A stretch of 64,000 bases of DNA from contig NZ_AP025484.1 in the NCBI RefSeq assembly GCF_024347455.1, positions 1,178,001-1,242,000 of the forward strand. The letters run 5' to 3'. A program made the translations under genes and the position numbers. The notes beneath the pieces were generated by a model, which saw only the letters and a program-made list of their open reading frames with translations, was not told the DNA's origin and did no database searches. Source of the DNA: Vibrio echinoideorum (GTDB taxonomy: Bacteria; Pseudomonadota; Gammaproteobacteria; Enterobacterales; Vibrionaceae). Shown piece after piece: positions 44,020-53,355 of the stretch (its first letter is position 1; each line of letters begins with the position of its first letter).

Positions 44020-45209
44020 TTTCTAAACAAACTGAAGCGTGATTTAGTTTTAATTTTCTTGCCAGTTAGCGCGGCAACCATGCTCAGAACTGCTGTTGAA
44101 GATTTAGACTTAAGCAGCTCATTGATACCTTGTTGTACCACTAATTTTTCTAAGGAAGGCTCATACATGAAATCAATGCTATCTTTGGCTTTAATCCTTT
44201 CTTTAGCACTCGCTAACGTCACCATAAAGTCCTTAGCAGGCCTGTTAAGATTGAAGATTATTTGATGTTCAGATTTACCCATCTTCTTCTTCAACGAGTT
44301 ATATGAACGTAGTGAAGACACTGAGGGCTCACAAACAATAAAGATACGGTGATATTTGTCTGATAACTCCTGGTCATGCATTTCTTCGTAACAAGATAAG
44401 GGAGCCGAATCGATAATAAAGTTATATTGATCAATAAGTTGATTAGAAAGGTTGTACAGTGTAGATGCATGATCTGATAGACAAGCGACATTCCTTTCCA
44501 AAACCAAGTAATCAAGCTTCTCTTTCACACCATGTACATACGTTTTGGCAATTGCACTGTCAATATCAATCTGGTTTAAATCGATACTGTTATGCTTGGC
44601 TTTCAAGCCTTTTACGCCAATGTAGATGTCACTATTCAAAGCTCCTGAATCGTGATCCACTAAGAGTGTCTTTAAATTTGCTTGCTCTGCTAAGGAGTGA
44701 GCTAAAACGGAACTTACGCAAGATACTCCAACCCCGCCTTTGGTTCCTAAAACTAATATACGCTTTGCTACACGCGTTTTTTTAACGGCAGCATCGCCTT
44801 CTTGCGTTGCCTTCAGCGCCGCAAGTAACGCATCAAGCTCCGAATCCCATAAAACATAGGTGGCACCTAAAGCATGAACTTGGTTACGAAGTTTTATAGA
44901 GTCAACATCGCATAGCACAAGCAAAGATATATTCACATCCAAACGAATCGAAATTTCGGATACTTGTTCAATAACATTCGATGCGCTACGAAGGTCAAGT
45001 ACAACATGGTTAAGCTGAATGTTTGATTGATTCCAAACACCATCTAAATCAATGTCAGTCACTTCAAGTGGCTTGGGAAACCCTTCAATAGCGTACAAAT
45101 CATTGATCGATTCAGTTAAAGCGCTATCGTCTGAAACAACGAGATCGGTAGCTTGAACTGTCGATTTCATTTTGGAAGACGAGTTCCGAAATAGGATATC
45201 TAGATCCAT
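44016..45209 (-). CDS. tadZ: TadZ/CpaE pilus localisation protein (MinD-like)
   Basis: The protein has 397 aa. An N-terminal receiver-like domain without a proper phosphorylation site is followed by a ParA/MinD fold starting KRILVLGTKGGVGVSCVSS. The P-loop reads KGGVGVS, lacking the second Lys of the usual KGGxGK(S/T), as in atypical TadZ members. This suggests weak or no ATP hydrolysis. It sets the cellular position of the pilus machinery. Confidence 0.9.
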   Translation of the reverse strand: MDLDILFRNSSSKMKSTVQATDLVVSDDSALTESINDLYAIEGFPKPLEVTDIDLDGVWNQSNIQLNHVVLDLRSASNVIEQVSEISIRLDVNISLLVLCDVDSIKLRNQVHALGATYVLWDSELDALLAALKATQEGDAAVKKTRVAKRILVLGTKGGVGVSCVSSVLAHSLAEQANLKTLLVDHDSGALNSDIYIGVKGLKAKHNSIDLNQIDIDSAIAKTYVHGVKEKLDYLVLERNVACLSDHASTLYNLSNQLIDQYNFIIDSAPLSCYEEMHDQELSDKYHRIFIVCEPSVSSLRSYNSLKKKMGKSEHQIIFNLNRPAKDFMVTLASAKERIKAKDSIDFMYEPSLEKLVVQQGINELLKSKSSTAVLSMVAALTGKKIKTKSRFSLFRK

Positions 45210-45211
45210 AA

Positions 45212-45676
45212 CTATTTAGCCTTCTTAATCGGGTTAACCAAGCTAATATTGCGGTTATGTTCGACGCTACAACCAAATTGATAATCTTCTCTTTGCGAGA
45301 ACATCATCACTCCACAATCACTGCTTTTAATACGGACATATCGCCCTATTATCAGGATATTCTTTTCTTGATTTTGATCAGCGAGCTCAACTTTATATCT
45401 GTCTTTAGCAATAGATTCTGACTTAAATCTATCTCTTAGCTTCGCGACAAATTCACTCGCATCAGGCTTATATTTGACCACAAACGTTGCCTTTGTCTCT
45501 CTCGAATTAACATCTCGGATAAAAGCAACGGAGCGAGACATTGAATCCTCTCCGGTAGTCATATCAAATTCAAAGCGTTCCTCTAGCTGCTCTATAACAC
45601 TAGAGTTCGTAGTATCAACGTGAGAACAAGCAGAAGTAATTAAAGCTATTAAGGTAATAATGATCCATCTCATCAA
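45212..45676 (-). CDS. CpaD-like pilus lipoprotein
   Basis: The protein has 154 aa with lipobox ALITSAC. The C-terminal motif FGCSVEHNRNISLVNP is close to the GC-x4-N-x-A/S-x3-P signature of CpaD/RcpB-type proteins, which assist the secretin. Short for the family. The start overlaps the secretin gene's end (ATGA) and 2 nt separate its stop from tadZ. Confidence 0.75.
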   Translation of the reverse strand: MMRWIIITLIALITSACSHVDTTNSSVIEQLEERFEFDMTTGEDSMSRSVAFIRDVNSRETKATFVVKYKPDASEFVAKLRDRFKSESIAKDRYKVELADQNQEKNILIIGRYVRIKSSDCGVMMFSQREDYQFGCSVEHNRNISLVNPIKKAK

Positions 45677-46998
45677 TTGAACCCTCCTTGATTGATCGTG
45701 TTTTCTAGATCCGGTTCATCCAGTCCCGAGAGGTCAATTCGAAGTAGTCGCTCTAGATCACTGGTACGTCTAAAACTTGGTAACTTAACTTGCTCTTGCT
45801 CGACGGGATCAACCAGATTCACAGTCGCTACGATGATCAATTCCGTTTTAGAGCGGTTTGTGGAAGTGTGACTAAATAGCGCACCTAATATTGGGATGTC
45901 CCCCAAAATTGGAATCTTGGTTAACGATTCACGCTCTTCTGAGGTAAGTAGCCCTGCTAGGACAAAGCTTTGGCCGTCTTTTAAATGAACCGTCGTTTGA
46001 GCTCGTCGAGTTCGCAAAGAAGGCACTGAGATTAAGCCCGTTGTGGTTTTGTTTGATTCATCAATTGAGCTAACTTCAGGGATCAAGGTTAAGCGGATGT
46101 TTTCCGTGTCAGTAACCTTAGCAACCATGGCTAATTTAACGCCGTACTCTTTATAAGAAATGGTAATACCGTCTTCATCTCGCACCGCGATTGGGATTTC
46201 ACCACCCGCTAGGAAACTAGCCTGTTCTCCCGAGATAACAGAAAGATTTGGCTCGGCTAGCACGCGACCAATTTTGTCATCACCACTTGCAGAGATAACA
46301 GAAACAATATCTTGAGCCGTAAAATCAAGGAGCTTATTAACAAAAGTACCCGGCTCGCCACTGTCGCTATAGGTAACACCTAACTCAGTAAGAAAAGAAC
46401 TCGATACTTCAGCAACCGTCAGCTTGACATTAATCTGTTCAGTGGTGAGAACTTTTAAGTTATTAATGACTTGGTCGTAGTTGTACTTTGCCGTGTACTC
46501 TAGCTCGTCTACAGCTTCACCGTCTGCATCCTTTAATTCATAAGCTGCACGGCGACGATCTTTCTTCAGCATTTCTCCGACAAGTCGATTAATCTTTTGT
46601 TTGATCTCTTCACTACCGACAATGCCATCCAACACAACTTGGTCGCCAACATTGGAAACCACAACGTTTTCATCAGGAAATCGAGCAATGAGCGTTTGCT
46701 TGAGTAGTCTTAAGCTTTGATTGACTACCAATTCCGCATTGTAGATTTCGTTTCCACCGCGATCGTAAACAATTACCGAGGTCGTACCTTGGCCAACGCC
46801 GTAAACCACAACCTTGTTCTCATCGATAATTTTGTAGTCAGCTATTTCTTGATTCGCCACAAATACCGTTGATATCTGTCGCTTCAAATTAATGGTTTTC
46901 GCGGCGCCCTGATCCAAGTTCATTAATTCTGATGCGAGTAATGGACATGAAAGAATCCCGCACAATAGCAAAGCTATATTTTTGTTCCTTAAAATCAT
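45673..46998 (-). CDS. rcpA: Flp pilus secretin RcpA/CpaC
   Basis: The protein has 441 aa. After a signal peptide it has a pilus-formation N-domain (QGAAKTINLKRQISTVFVANQEIADYKI), a BON-like stretch and the secretin core (about 225-400) with VPSLRTRRAQTTVHLKDGQSFVLAGLL and LGDIPILGALFSH. It forms the outer-membrane channel. ATG 46998 has AAGGA upstream and lies 1 nt after the rcpC stop. Confidence 0.94.
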   Translation of the reverse strand: MILRNKNIALLLCGILSCPLLASELMNLDQGAAKTINLKRQISTVFVANQEIADYKIIDENKVVVYGVGQGTTSVIVYDRGGNEIYNAELVVNQSLRLLKQTLIARFPDENVVVSNVGDQVVLDGIVGSEEIKQKINRLVGEMLKKDRRRAAYELKDADGEAVDELEYTAKYNYDQVINNLKVLTTEQINVKLTVAEVSSSFLTELGVTYSDSGEPGTFVNKLLDFTAQDIVSVISASGDDKIGRVLAEPNLSVISGEQASFLAGGEIPIAVRDEDGITISYKEYGVKLAMVAKVTDTENIRLTLIPEVSSIDESNKTTTGLISVPSLRTRRAQTTVHLKDGQSFVLAGLLTSEERESLTKIPILGDIPILGALFSHTSTNRSKTELIIVATVNLVDPVEQEQVKLPSFRRTSDLERLLRIDLSGLDEPDLENTINQGGFN

Positions 46999-46999
46999 G

Positions 47000-47776
47000 T
47001 TATTCCTTACCACGTAATTCTCTGACACCAAACTGAGTTTCTAAAAGGTCACTACTGCGGATAGATAAATAGCGATTCTCGATTTCTGATGGAATAATAT
47101 TCACATCACCGATTTTTTGAGCCATTTCGAGCTTCAAAACGCTGCGCATATTTAATGCAATAACTAGACTGTATTTTTTATCTTCGGCATCTTCAGAGTC
47201 AGTATCTTCACTGCCTTTTATTACCTGCAGCACGCGAGCTCCACTAATAATCACTCGACTAACTAGATCGCCAATGTCACCATATCCATTCTCAACTAGA
47301 TTTGATTTTGATGAGGTTGTGGAAACGAAGCTCACTTTATCACCAGGAGTAAGGGTTGCGGTTTGTACGACTCCAATACCTGTTACTTCATAAAAATAAG
47401 GTAATTCACCATCATTTAATGACAGGTACATATAATCTCGGTCTCCAGGGTTAGAGATCATATCTTGTGTTAAGTAAGTACCTTCAGAGATGTCTTCCTT
47501 AAAGAGAGCACCAGGTTCAACAATAAGGTCATCTTCTAAGGTATAGTAGTAACCATCTAAGTCAGATATATGAATGAATTTCTTATCATAAGACTTAGGA
47601 ATTATAGGTTGAGAACGTTTAATTTCTGTTTGAGCAACTAAAATACTGACTTTAGGTTCTTCTTTCTGCTGTACTTCCTGTGGTTCCTCGTCAGTTGAAA
47701 TATAGTTAATATTAATATAGATCAGCGTTGAAAAAATAGAGAAAGCGACAAGAAGAAGAATGATCATTCTGTTCAT
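47000..47776 (-). CDS. rcpC: Pilus assembly protein RcpC/CpaB
   Basis: The protein has 258 aa. One N-terminal membrane helix (residues 4-24), then a SAF/CpaB domain: VAQTEIKRSQPIIPKSYDKKFIH, EGTYLTQDMISNPGD and a later LTPGDKVSFVSTTS. It is a periplasmic partner of the secretin. AGGCT precedes the ATG. Confidence 0.9.
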   Translation of the reverse strand: MNRMIILLLVAFSIFSTLIYININYISTDEEPQEVQQKEEPKVSILVAQTEIKRSQPIIPKSYDKKFIHISDLDGYYYTLEDDLIVEPGALFKEDISEGTYLTQDMISNPGDRDYMYLSLNDGELPYFYEVTGIGVVQTATLTPGDKVSFVSTTSSKSNLVENGYGDIGDLVSRVIISGARVLQVIKGSEDTDSEDAEDKKYSLVIALNMRSVLKLEMAQKIGDVNIIPSEIENRYLSIRSSDLLETQFGVRELRGKE

Positions 47777-47830
47777 ATTAAGCCTAAAATAGGGGCAACA
47801 GCCCCTTTATATATTATTCTTAGTGGCTGA

Positions 47831-48043
47831 TTATTTGCCTGTAGTAGCTGTAGTCAAGTTGGTAGTCACTTTAGTTAATGCACCAGTGATAGCATTTTTA
47901 AGCGCATCAGTTTGAAATGCAGCTAATACTAAAGCCGACATTACAACGGCAATAATTGCATATTCAACCGCAGTTACACCACGAACATCATCTTCGAACT
48001 TCATTTTAAGTTCGGCTAGTTTTGCTAAAGTTTTGTAATACAT
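47831..48043 (-). CDS. flp: Flp-type pilin
   Basis: The protein has 70 aa. Processing site RG/VTAVEYAI after Gly22, with Glu-Tyr at +5/+6 (the Flp motif), then a hydrophobic helix and a Thr-rich tail. It is the major pilus subunit, cleaved by TadV. AGGAT precedes the ATG. First gene of the operon and divergent from tadV. Confidence 0.95.
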   Translation of the reverse strand: MYYKTLAKLAELKMKFEDDVRGVTAVEYAIIAVVMSALVLAAFQTDALKNAITGALTKVTTNLTTATTGK

Positions 48044-48252
48044 AATAATCCTATAAAAAGTATATTGACCATTGGTCTAATTGAAATTGCGAGTAAAATC
48101 TACCCGACAAACAAACATACATCCAATTAATAGTTATTATGACCGCATAACATAAACTTATTTTTATCGATATAAGCTATTTTTATAATGGTATAAGAAT
48201 CCGAAATCAGATTTTCGTTGATATAGCTAACACTAACCGGCATTCTATATTT

Positions 48253-48711
48253 ATGAATATAGATTTATTAACTTACACCACTTTAATATTTGTAAATTTT
48301 TTAATATCAATACACGTATGTTTTTTCGATGGTAAACATAGAAAGATACCAAATGACCTCAATAAAATAGCTTTAATATTTAGTATTCTCGTCGCGTTAC
48401 ATAACGGCCACTTGATGTCATCGTTACCCATAGCGGTTCTCTGCTTCGTGGTATTTTTTATACTTTGGTACCTAAGAGTGATCGGCGCTGGAGATGTGAA
48501 GTTACTTTGTGCTTTAATCATTGGCATACAGCCGGACCTAGTTGTAATAACATTGATTTATATAGGTTTTCTTGGAGGCTTTTTGGTTTTCACGATGTAC
48601 ATAGTTGGAAAAACAAGAGGAATACCTAGCTTTGCAAAAGGCATTCCTTACGGAATACCTATTGCTTTGAGCTGTTTCTTTTTTAGCACTATATCCATTC
48701 TGGCAAACTGA
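48253..48711 (+). CDS. tadV: Prepilin peptidase TadV/CpaA
   Basis: The protein has 152 aa with four to five membrane helices. The two catalytic Asp of type IV prepilin peptidases are in FFDGKHRKIPNDLN (Asp near residue 25) and RVIGAGDVKLLCAL (GxGD, about residue 79). It lacks the methylase domain, as is usual for TadV. Divergent from flp and convergent with the LysR gene, which ends 1 nt away on the other strand. Confidence 0.92.
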   Translation: MNIDLLTYTTLIFVNFLISIHVCFFDGKHRKIPNDLNKIALIFSILVALHNGHLMSSLPIAVLCFVVFFILWYLRVIGAGDVKLLCALIIGIQPDLVVITLIYIGFLGGFLVFTMYIVGKTRGIPSFAKGIPYGIPIALSCFFFSTISILAN

Positions 48712-49596
48712 TTACATAATATTGTGCTCTAACACAGGACGAGAGATATCACTAATTTGAAACAATTGTTGAATCTTATCTTTGATACCTAACGCCTCTA
48801 ACTCTTGTGAAATCTCATCACTACACCAAACGTACATATTTACTTTTTGTCGTAATGGTATTGTCTTGCATTTATTGTGACGTATAGACCATTCAGGAAA
48901 AATAAGAATAGTACCATTTGTTTCCAATTCACTTTTTAGTAACTGGCATGAACTCGTTTTTATCCAACTCGTCACATGAGATGATTCAATATTGTAGTCA
49001 TTAAGTAGCTCTTGAACATAAGACTTAGAGAGCGTATTGCAGAAAACAACACGCTGAGGATAGCATTCATATGGATCAAGTGCATTTGAGTGTGCGATAA
49101 CATAATTAACAGTTTTTAATTGGTAAGACTTACCATTCTCTTCTGAAATCCTATCCATAGAAAAAATAAGATCATAGGGAGATGGATCTAATAGAGAAGA
49201 TTTTGAAAAGCTGTTAATTGATAGATCTATATTATTTAGCAATCGAAATTCATTAATTACACGTTCAACCATCTCAAAACAAAATGATTCAGAAATTGCT
49301 ATATTAAATTGATCTCGCAGTTCAACTTTTTCTAAATCTTCAAACAGCCTTTCGTACATCGACATTGTTTGGTCAGCATAATCAAGTAATACTTTCCCAT
49401 GTTTAGTCAGTAAAAATCCTTCTTTTCTATCAAAAATACTTGCCCCGATCGTACTTTCAATTTTTTTAATATGCTGAGAAACCGCAGGCTGTGTCATAAA
49501 TAGAGACTCAGCCGCTGCGGTGAAACTTTTGTGCTTAGCAACGTGTGAAAATGTTCTTAAATATTTGACGTCGATAGACCTGTTGACGTTTTTCAT
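48712..49596 (-). CDS. LysR-family transcriptional regulator
   Basis: The protein has 294 aa. The N-terminal winged helix has KYLRTFSHVAKHKSFTAAAESLFMTQPAVSQHIKKIESTIG split over two lines of the fold (about residues 10-50). The effector domain follows, but with low conservation. Its stop abuts the tadV stop on the other strand. Position beside tad suggests, but does not prove, control of the pilus genes. An inverted repeat lies 93 nt upstream of its start. Confidence 0.9.
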   Translation of the reverse strand: MKNVNRSIDVKYLRTFSHVAKHKSFTAAAESLFMTQPAVSQHIKKIESTIGASIFDRKEGFLLTKHGKVLLDYADQTMSMYERLFEDLEKVELRDQFNIAISESFCFEMVERVINEFRLLNNIDLSINSFSKSSLLDPSPYDLIFSMDRISEENGKSYQLKTVNYVIAHSNALDPYECYPQRVVFCNTLSKSYVQELLNDYNIESSHVTSWIKTSSCQLLKSELETNGTILIFPEWSIRHNKCKTIPLRQKVNMYVWCSDEISQELEALGIKDKIQQLFQISDISRPVLEHNIM

Positions 49597-50103
49597 GGTG
49601 TAAACTACCCCGATGTTGCGTTCTTTTATTAATTATTCTTATTAAAAATCAGCGTAAAAGTAACAATAGTGTCATTCAGATACAAAAAAACATTATTTAT
49701 ATAGTCATAAATAATGTTTATATGCATCTAAATAAATAAATACATTTTTCGCACCAACAACTGATTCACAAATCCTTATGTGCTTTTACAAACAACATGT
49801 TTTGTGTGTAATTCAAGTACTAGAGTCCTTACACAACACCCCTTCCAGGTAAATTATAAACAACACAATTATAACCAAAACCTATGCATTCAGCACCTTA
49901 GAAATCCGTAAAAGCTTTGAAATTTATGTAAATAATCATCACTTATTGGGCTAAAGCTTAAAAATCATCCAAATGAACCATTGTCTGTTTTTGTGATCAA
50001 GGTAGCACGCAAATGAAACTAAACACCTATTAATGTAACTCTAGAATCAAAAATGCGACAGATCATTCTATTTGCCCAGTCAAATAATTTATGACCGGGC
50101 ACA
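49597..50103. other. Large AT-rich intergenic region, no gene seen
   Basis: About 500 nt without a supported gene, between the LysR gene start and the end of the M6 protease gene (both minus). It contains the 12-bp inverted repeat at 49689-49718 and a hairpin at 50076-50100 near the protease end. Confidence 0.55.
49689..49718 (-). promoter_or_regulatory. 12-bp perfect palindrome upstream of LysR gene
   Basis: AACATTATTTAT (49689-49700) and ATAAATAATGTT (49707-49718) are perfect complements with a 6-nt centre. It fits a LysR-type T-N11-A site and may be the autoregulatory operator. It has no T run, so a terminator is less likely. Confidence 0.5.
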
Positions 50104-50130
50104 TAAAAAGAGCTAATGAATATAGCTCTT
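50104..50130 (-). terminator. Terminator of the M6 protease gene
   Basis: AAGAGCTA / TAGCTCTT stem of 8 bp with a 7-nt loop, followed on the minus strand by TTTTTATG. It begins just past the stop codon. Confidence 0.75.
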
Positions 50131-53100
50131 CTATTCCACTTTATTTTGTCGCAGCTGTCGTAACCTGAAGAGTAAACACAGTATAAATAACACGGGTAAT
50201 GAAGTACTTCCGCCAGAAGAATCACTTTGATTTAACGTCACCAAAGGTTCATTTGTAATATTCGGTAAAACTTCGATATCAAACGAACCAATCCACTCAT
50301 CACCATCCTCCAATAAAACCTTATATTTAATACAGTCATATAAAGCTTGCTTGCGTTGAGCTGGCGCACGATAAACGATCTTACCTCCTTCAATATTTGC
50401 AATACCATTACGCGGAGGTTCTAAAATATTTAATTTTTGAAGTGTGCCTTTTATATTTGGGACTAAATCAACTTCGTCACCATACTCCACCTGTAATGAT
50501 TCAGTACCCAGTAGCGAGGCTTGCTTTCTTCGCACATCAACCACTACAGACTGCCTTGTATACCCTCCTGACGAGTCCTTCACCAGAATAGAAAATTTGT
50601 ATTGCTCACCTTCCAAAGCATCTTTAGGTATCGTCACTTTAAGAGCTTTAGATTGTGCTCCACCTAACAACAATCTTGGTCCTTGTACTTGAGACCACGT
50701 GATTTGGTGCTCCGAAGAATCGACATCGATAATATTGGTTACTGTGAATATTACGGTTTCACCAGGCTCAGACTTTGCGTCTAGCCGATCTAGAGTGAAC
50801 TTCGGGGCATCATTCACTGGATTTATTTCAACGTCCACATGAGCAAAGTCCGTCTTATCCCCAACTCGACCTACCAAACGGTATGTAAAACTGTCACGAC
50901 CAAACTGATCAGAAAATGGAAAGTAAGTGCCGTTTTTTATCGCCCCTTTGGTCGGCTTCTGCCCTAGTTCTACAACATAATTATTGGGCTTCGGTAAATT
51001 GATATCATTCGCCAACAGATCGAGCATAAAAGGGATGTCTTCATCGGTCGATATCCTATCGTCGACAACAATAGGTTTGTTTTGTGTCGGCAGTTCAAAA
51101 AGTACTGCAAAAGGGAAATTCTGGCCAAACCCTCGGCTCAAACCTCGAGTTTTGTAATCAGAAATGGTTCCCGAAAACTGTCTTTTTCTTTGTCCGTCTC
51201 CTAAATACGCATCTAAAAACTGTGTTGAGTATTCAGGAGTACCATTTTCAATCTCTAGGACAATTAACTTTGAGCCCAAGCCAAGTTTAATTTTCTCATC
51301 AAAAATGATTTGTCCACCACCTTGCTGAGCGATACCTCGCTGTAACAATCGAGCTGCCTTTTCATCAATAACAGCATTGCCGAATCTTGATTGATATGGA
51401 TATTCCACCAAACGATAGAACATAGGCATCGCGACGCTCGTTGCTTTCGCATAAAAATGAATCCCCGCAATGTCTTGTTTGCCTTTAACTACATCAATGG
51501 AGAAGCCTAGAACGTTGGTATTTGAATTGTAGCGCGGATAAGTCCTTCCAAAAGAGGTTACCCAAGACGATTTATTGTTTGAGTTGGGCACGAATAAAGA
51601 GAAACTCGCTTTGGTATCATCACTGACAATATTGGTTATTGAGATATCCGTCTTTCTTCCTGCCGTAATCGTCGTTAAGGAGGGTTCGGACTCATCAGAA
51701 AGATTAGTAACCGATTCTCTACCTGGGAAAACATCACCATTGTCTCCAGATGAAAAGCCGCTCTCAAGTAAGCCCTCTCCATCGGCTTGGAAAACTTGCA
51801 CTTGCATGGGACCCGTACTGTTGAATTGATTATCTATATTCACAGCTGTTATTAACAAGCCTTCTCCACGAAGTGCTTGGTCATAATTGTTTTTACGCCT
51901 ATTTTCGACGTAAGCGCGAGGGCCAAACTGCTTTAGGTAGGGGTCAAGATGAATGACGCTTTCGCCTTTGATTGTGTCTATTTCGACACTGCCGTTATTA
52001 AAAAGTACTTTCGGCTTTAGAAACCCTGATGCCTCTTTGCTCCATGTCAACATGTTAACGGGAGTTTCGCCAGCATACTTATCACTTGGTTTACTTCCCC
52101 AGCTACCACCGCCCATGAGCCCCCAATGCCCAATGGAGCCATCATGTTTATAGGAATATAAATCCGGTAGCCCTAACATTAGATGTCCAAGCTCGTGAGC
52201 AATGACGCCCATTGTTGATTGATGGTCATCTTGATAGTCAGCGAATAGACAATAGGCACTGATTCGCTTCCCATCTATTTCGACAGTTTGATGAGAATAC
52301 TTATGCGGCCAAATGGTTGGTGTTTTACGTGTACCGCTAGATTTATCGTTACCAGCAAACACAAACATAACTGATAGCTCTTGCGGGTCAATACTACCGT
52401 CATTGTTGTAGTCATATTTAGAAAGATTGAAATCAACATCTAATGCTTCATACGCTTTAGCGAAGGCGTTATTAAGTTTACTTTGGCAATTACTTTCAGA
52501 CTTGGAATGACAATTAGGGTGCTCAATATCTAACGTAACATTGATAACTCCATCATTTTGCGTGCCTTCGTTTTCTTTGGCTGGAACAACTTTATAATTC
52601 CCGTAACTATTTTTTAGAAAATAATCTTGAACACTTTGTTGATTTTCACCAAATATTGTAGCCTGAAAATTATTCACTATCTTTTCGTTTGAAAAGCTGA
52701 CTTGCACAACCAACAAAGGCTGCTCAGTGATTCGTTTTTTTGAAGCACTACTTAATAATGAACGTTGCTTTTGTATGGATGGAAATTTTTTATTGTTTGC
52801 AGCAGGTGAATCGTATGGTTCATTGATGTGTATTTGCTCTATTTTGAGATATTTAATGTTTGATTCACTTGGAATATCAACATCACTCGAAGCCAGAACA
52901 CCAGTAGAGACAACACTTCCGGTCCCACCATCATTTTTTTCATATTTAGCAAAATACCACTGATTATCATGATGTTGGATATACAGATATCCATCACTAT
53001 CTTGGTACCAAAACATATGTTGAGACCCCATCAGGCGCAGTTCCTTTGTACTGCCGTCAATAAAGGTCATCGTGTGCCAGATTGGAGCTGGTAAAATAGT

Positions 53101-53163
53101 AGCTTGTACAGAACAAACAACAAGTAACGTTGTAAGACATGTACAAATTAATTTTGTCCTCAT
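50131..53163 (-). CDS. M6-family secreted metalloprotease with GlyGly-CTERM tail
   Basis: The protein has 1010 aa. A signal peptide is followed by a prodomain-like part (about 25-130), then a metalloprotease domain with the zinc motif GVIAHELGHLMLGLPDLY (about residue 325) and a downstream GLMGGGSWG Met-turn. Ig/cadherin-like modules follow (about 690-950) with DLLANDINLP and DSFTYRLVGRVGD. The end is SDSSGGSTSLPVLF followed by a hydrophobic helix and a basic tail, the GlyGly-CTERM sorting signal processed by rhombosortase. It is probably exported by type II secretion and surface-released. It belongs to the same superfamily as prtV at the right edge but is a distinct gene. Confidence 0.9.
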   Translation of the reverse strand: MRTKLICTCLTTLLVVCSVQATILPAPIWHTMTFIDGSTKELRLMGSQHMFWYQDSDGYLYIQHHDNQWYFAKYEKNDGGTGSVVSTGVLASSDVDIPSESNIKYLKIEQIHINEPYDSPAANNKKFPSIQKQRSLLSSASKKRITEQPLLVVQVSFSNEKIVNNFQATIFGENQQSVQDYFLKNSYGNYKVVPAKENEGTQNDGVINVTLDIEHPNCHSKSESNCQSKLNNAFAKAYEALDVDFNLSKYDYNNDGSIDPQELSVMFVFAGNDKSSGTRKTPTIWPHKYSHQTVEIDGKRISAYCLFADYQDDHQSTMGVIAHELGHLMLGLPDLYSYKHDGSIGHWGLMGGGSWGSKPSDKYAGETPVNMLTWSKEASGFLKPKVLFNNGSVEIDTIKGESVIHLDPYLKQFGPRAYVENRRKNNYDQALRGEGLLITAVNIDNQFNSTGPMQVQVFQADGEGLLESGFSSGDNGDVFPGRESVTNLSDESEPSLTTITAGRKTDISITNIVSDDTKASFSLFVPNSNNKSSWVTSFGRTYPRYNSNTNVLGFSIDVVKGKQDIAGIHFYAKATSVAMPMFYRLVEYPYQSRFGNAVIDEKAARLLQRGIAQQGGGQIIFDEKIKLGLGSKLIVLEIENGTPEYSTQFLDAYLGDGQRKRQFSGTISDYKTRGLSRGFGQNFPFAVLFELPTQNKPIVVDDRISTDEDIPFMLDLLANDINLPKPNNYVVELGQKPTKGAIKNGTYFPFSDQFGRDSFTYRLVGRVGDKTDFAHVDVEINPVNDAPKFTLDRLDAKSEPGETVIFTVTNIIDVDSSEHQITWSQVQGPRLLLGGAQSKALKVTIPKDALEGEQYKFSILVKDSSGGYTRQSVVVDVRRKQASLLGTESLQVEYGDEVDLVPNIKGTLQKLNILEPPRNGIANIEGGKIVYRAPAQRKQALYDCIKYKVLLEDGDEWIGSFDIEVLPNITNEPLVTLNQSDSSGGSTSLPVLFILCLLFRLRQLRQNKVE

Positions 53164-53304
53164 TAGGATAATCCCGTTAGTCGAATTTTCTCAGAAAAAG
53201 AATAATTCATTCGTTAAATGAAACGAGACTCTATCAACGGGCATTTATATTCACCAATTAACTTTCTAACTAAACCTATAAATAATATTTATGTGCTAAA
53301 TAAT

Positions 53305-53343
53305 ATCCTATTTAGTCCGTGTGCTTATTTAAATAGGATATTT
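53305..53343 (-). terminator. Inverted repeat downstream of SorC regulator
   Basis: AATATCCTATTT / AAATAGGATATT, a 12-bp stem with a long loop, in the 190 nt between the regulator stop and the M6 protease start. Probably ends the regulator transcript; it could also affect the protease promoter. Confidence 0.5.
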
Positions 53344-53355
53344 ACAAAAACTTAA

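Noticed and set aside
48067..48077. GACC-ATT-GGTC near-palindrome upstream of flp as an operator
   Set aside because: It is only 4 bp per arm and occurs easily by chance.
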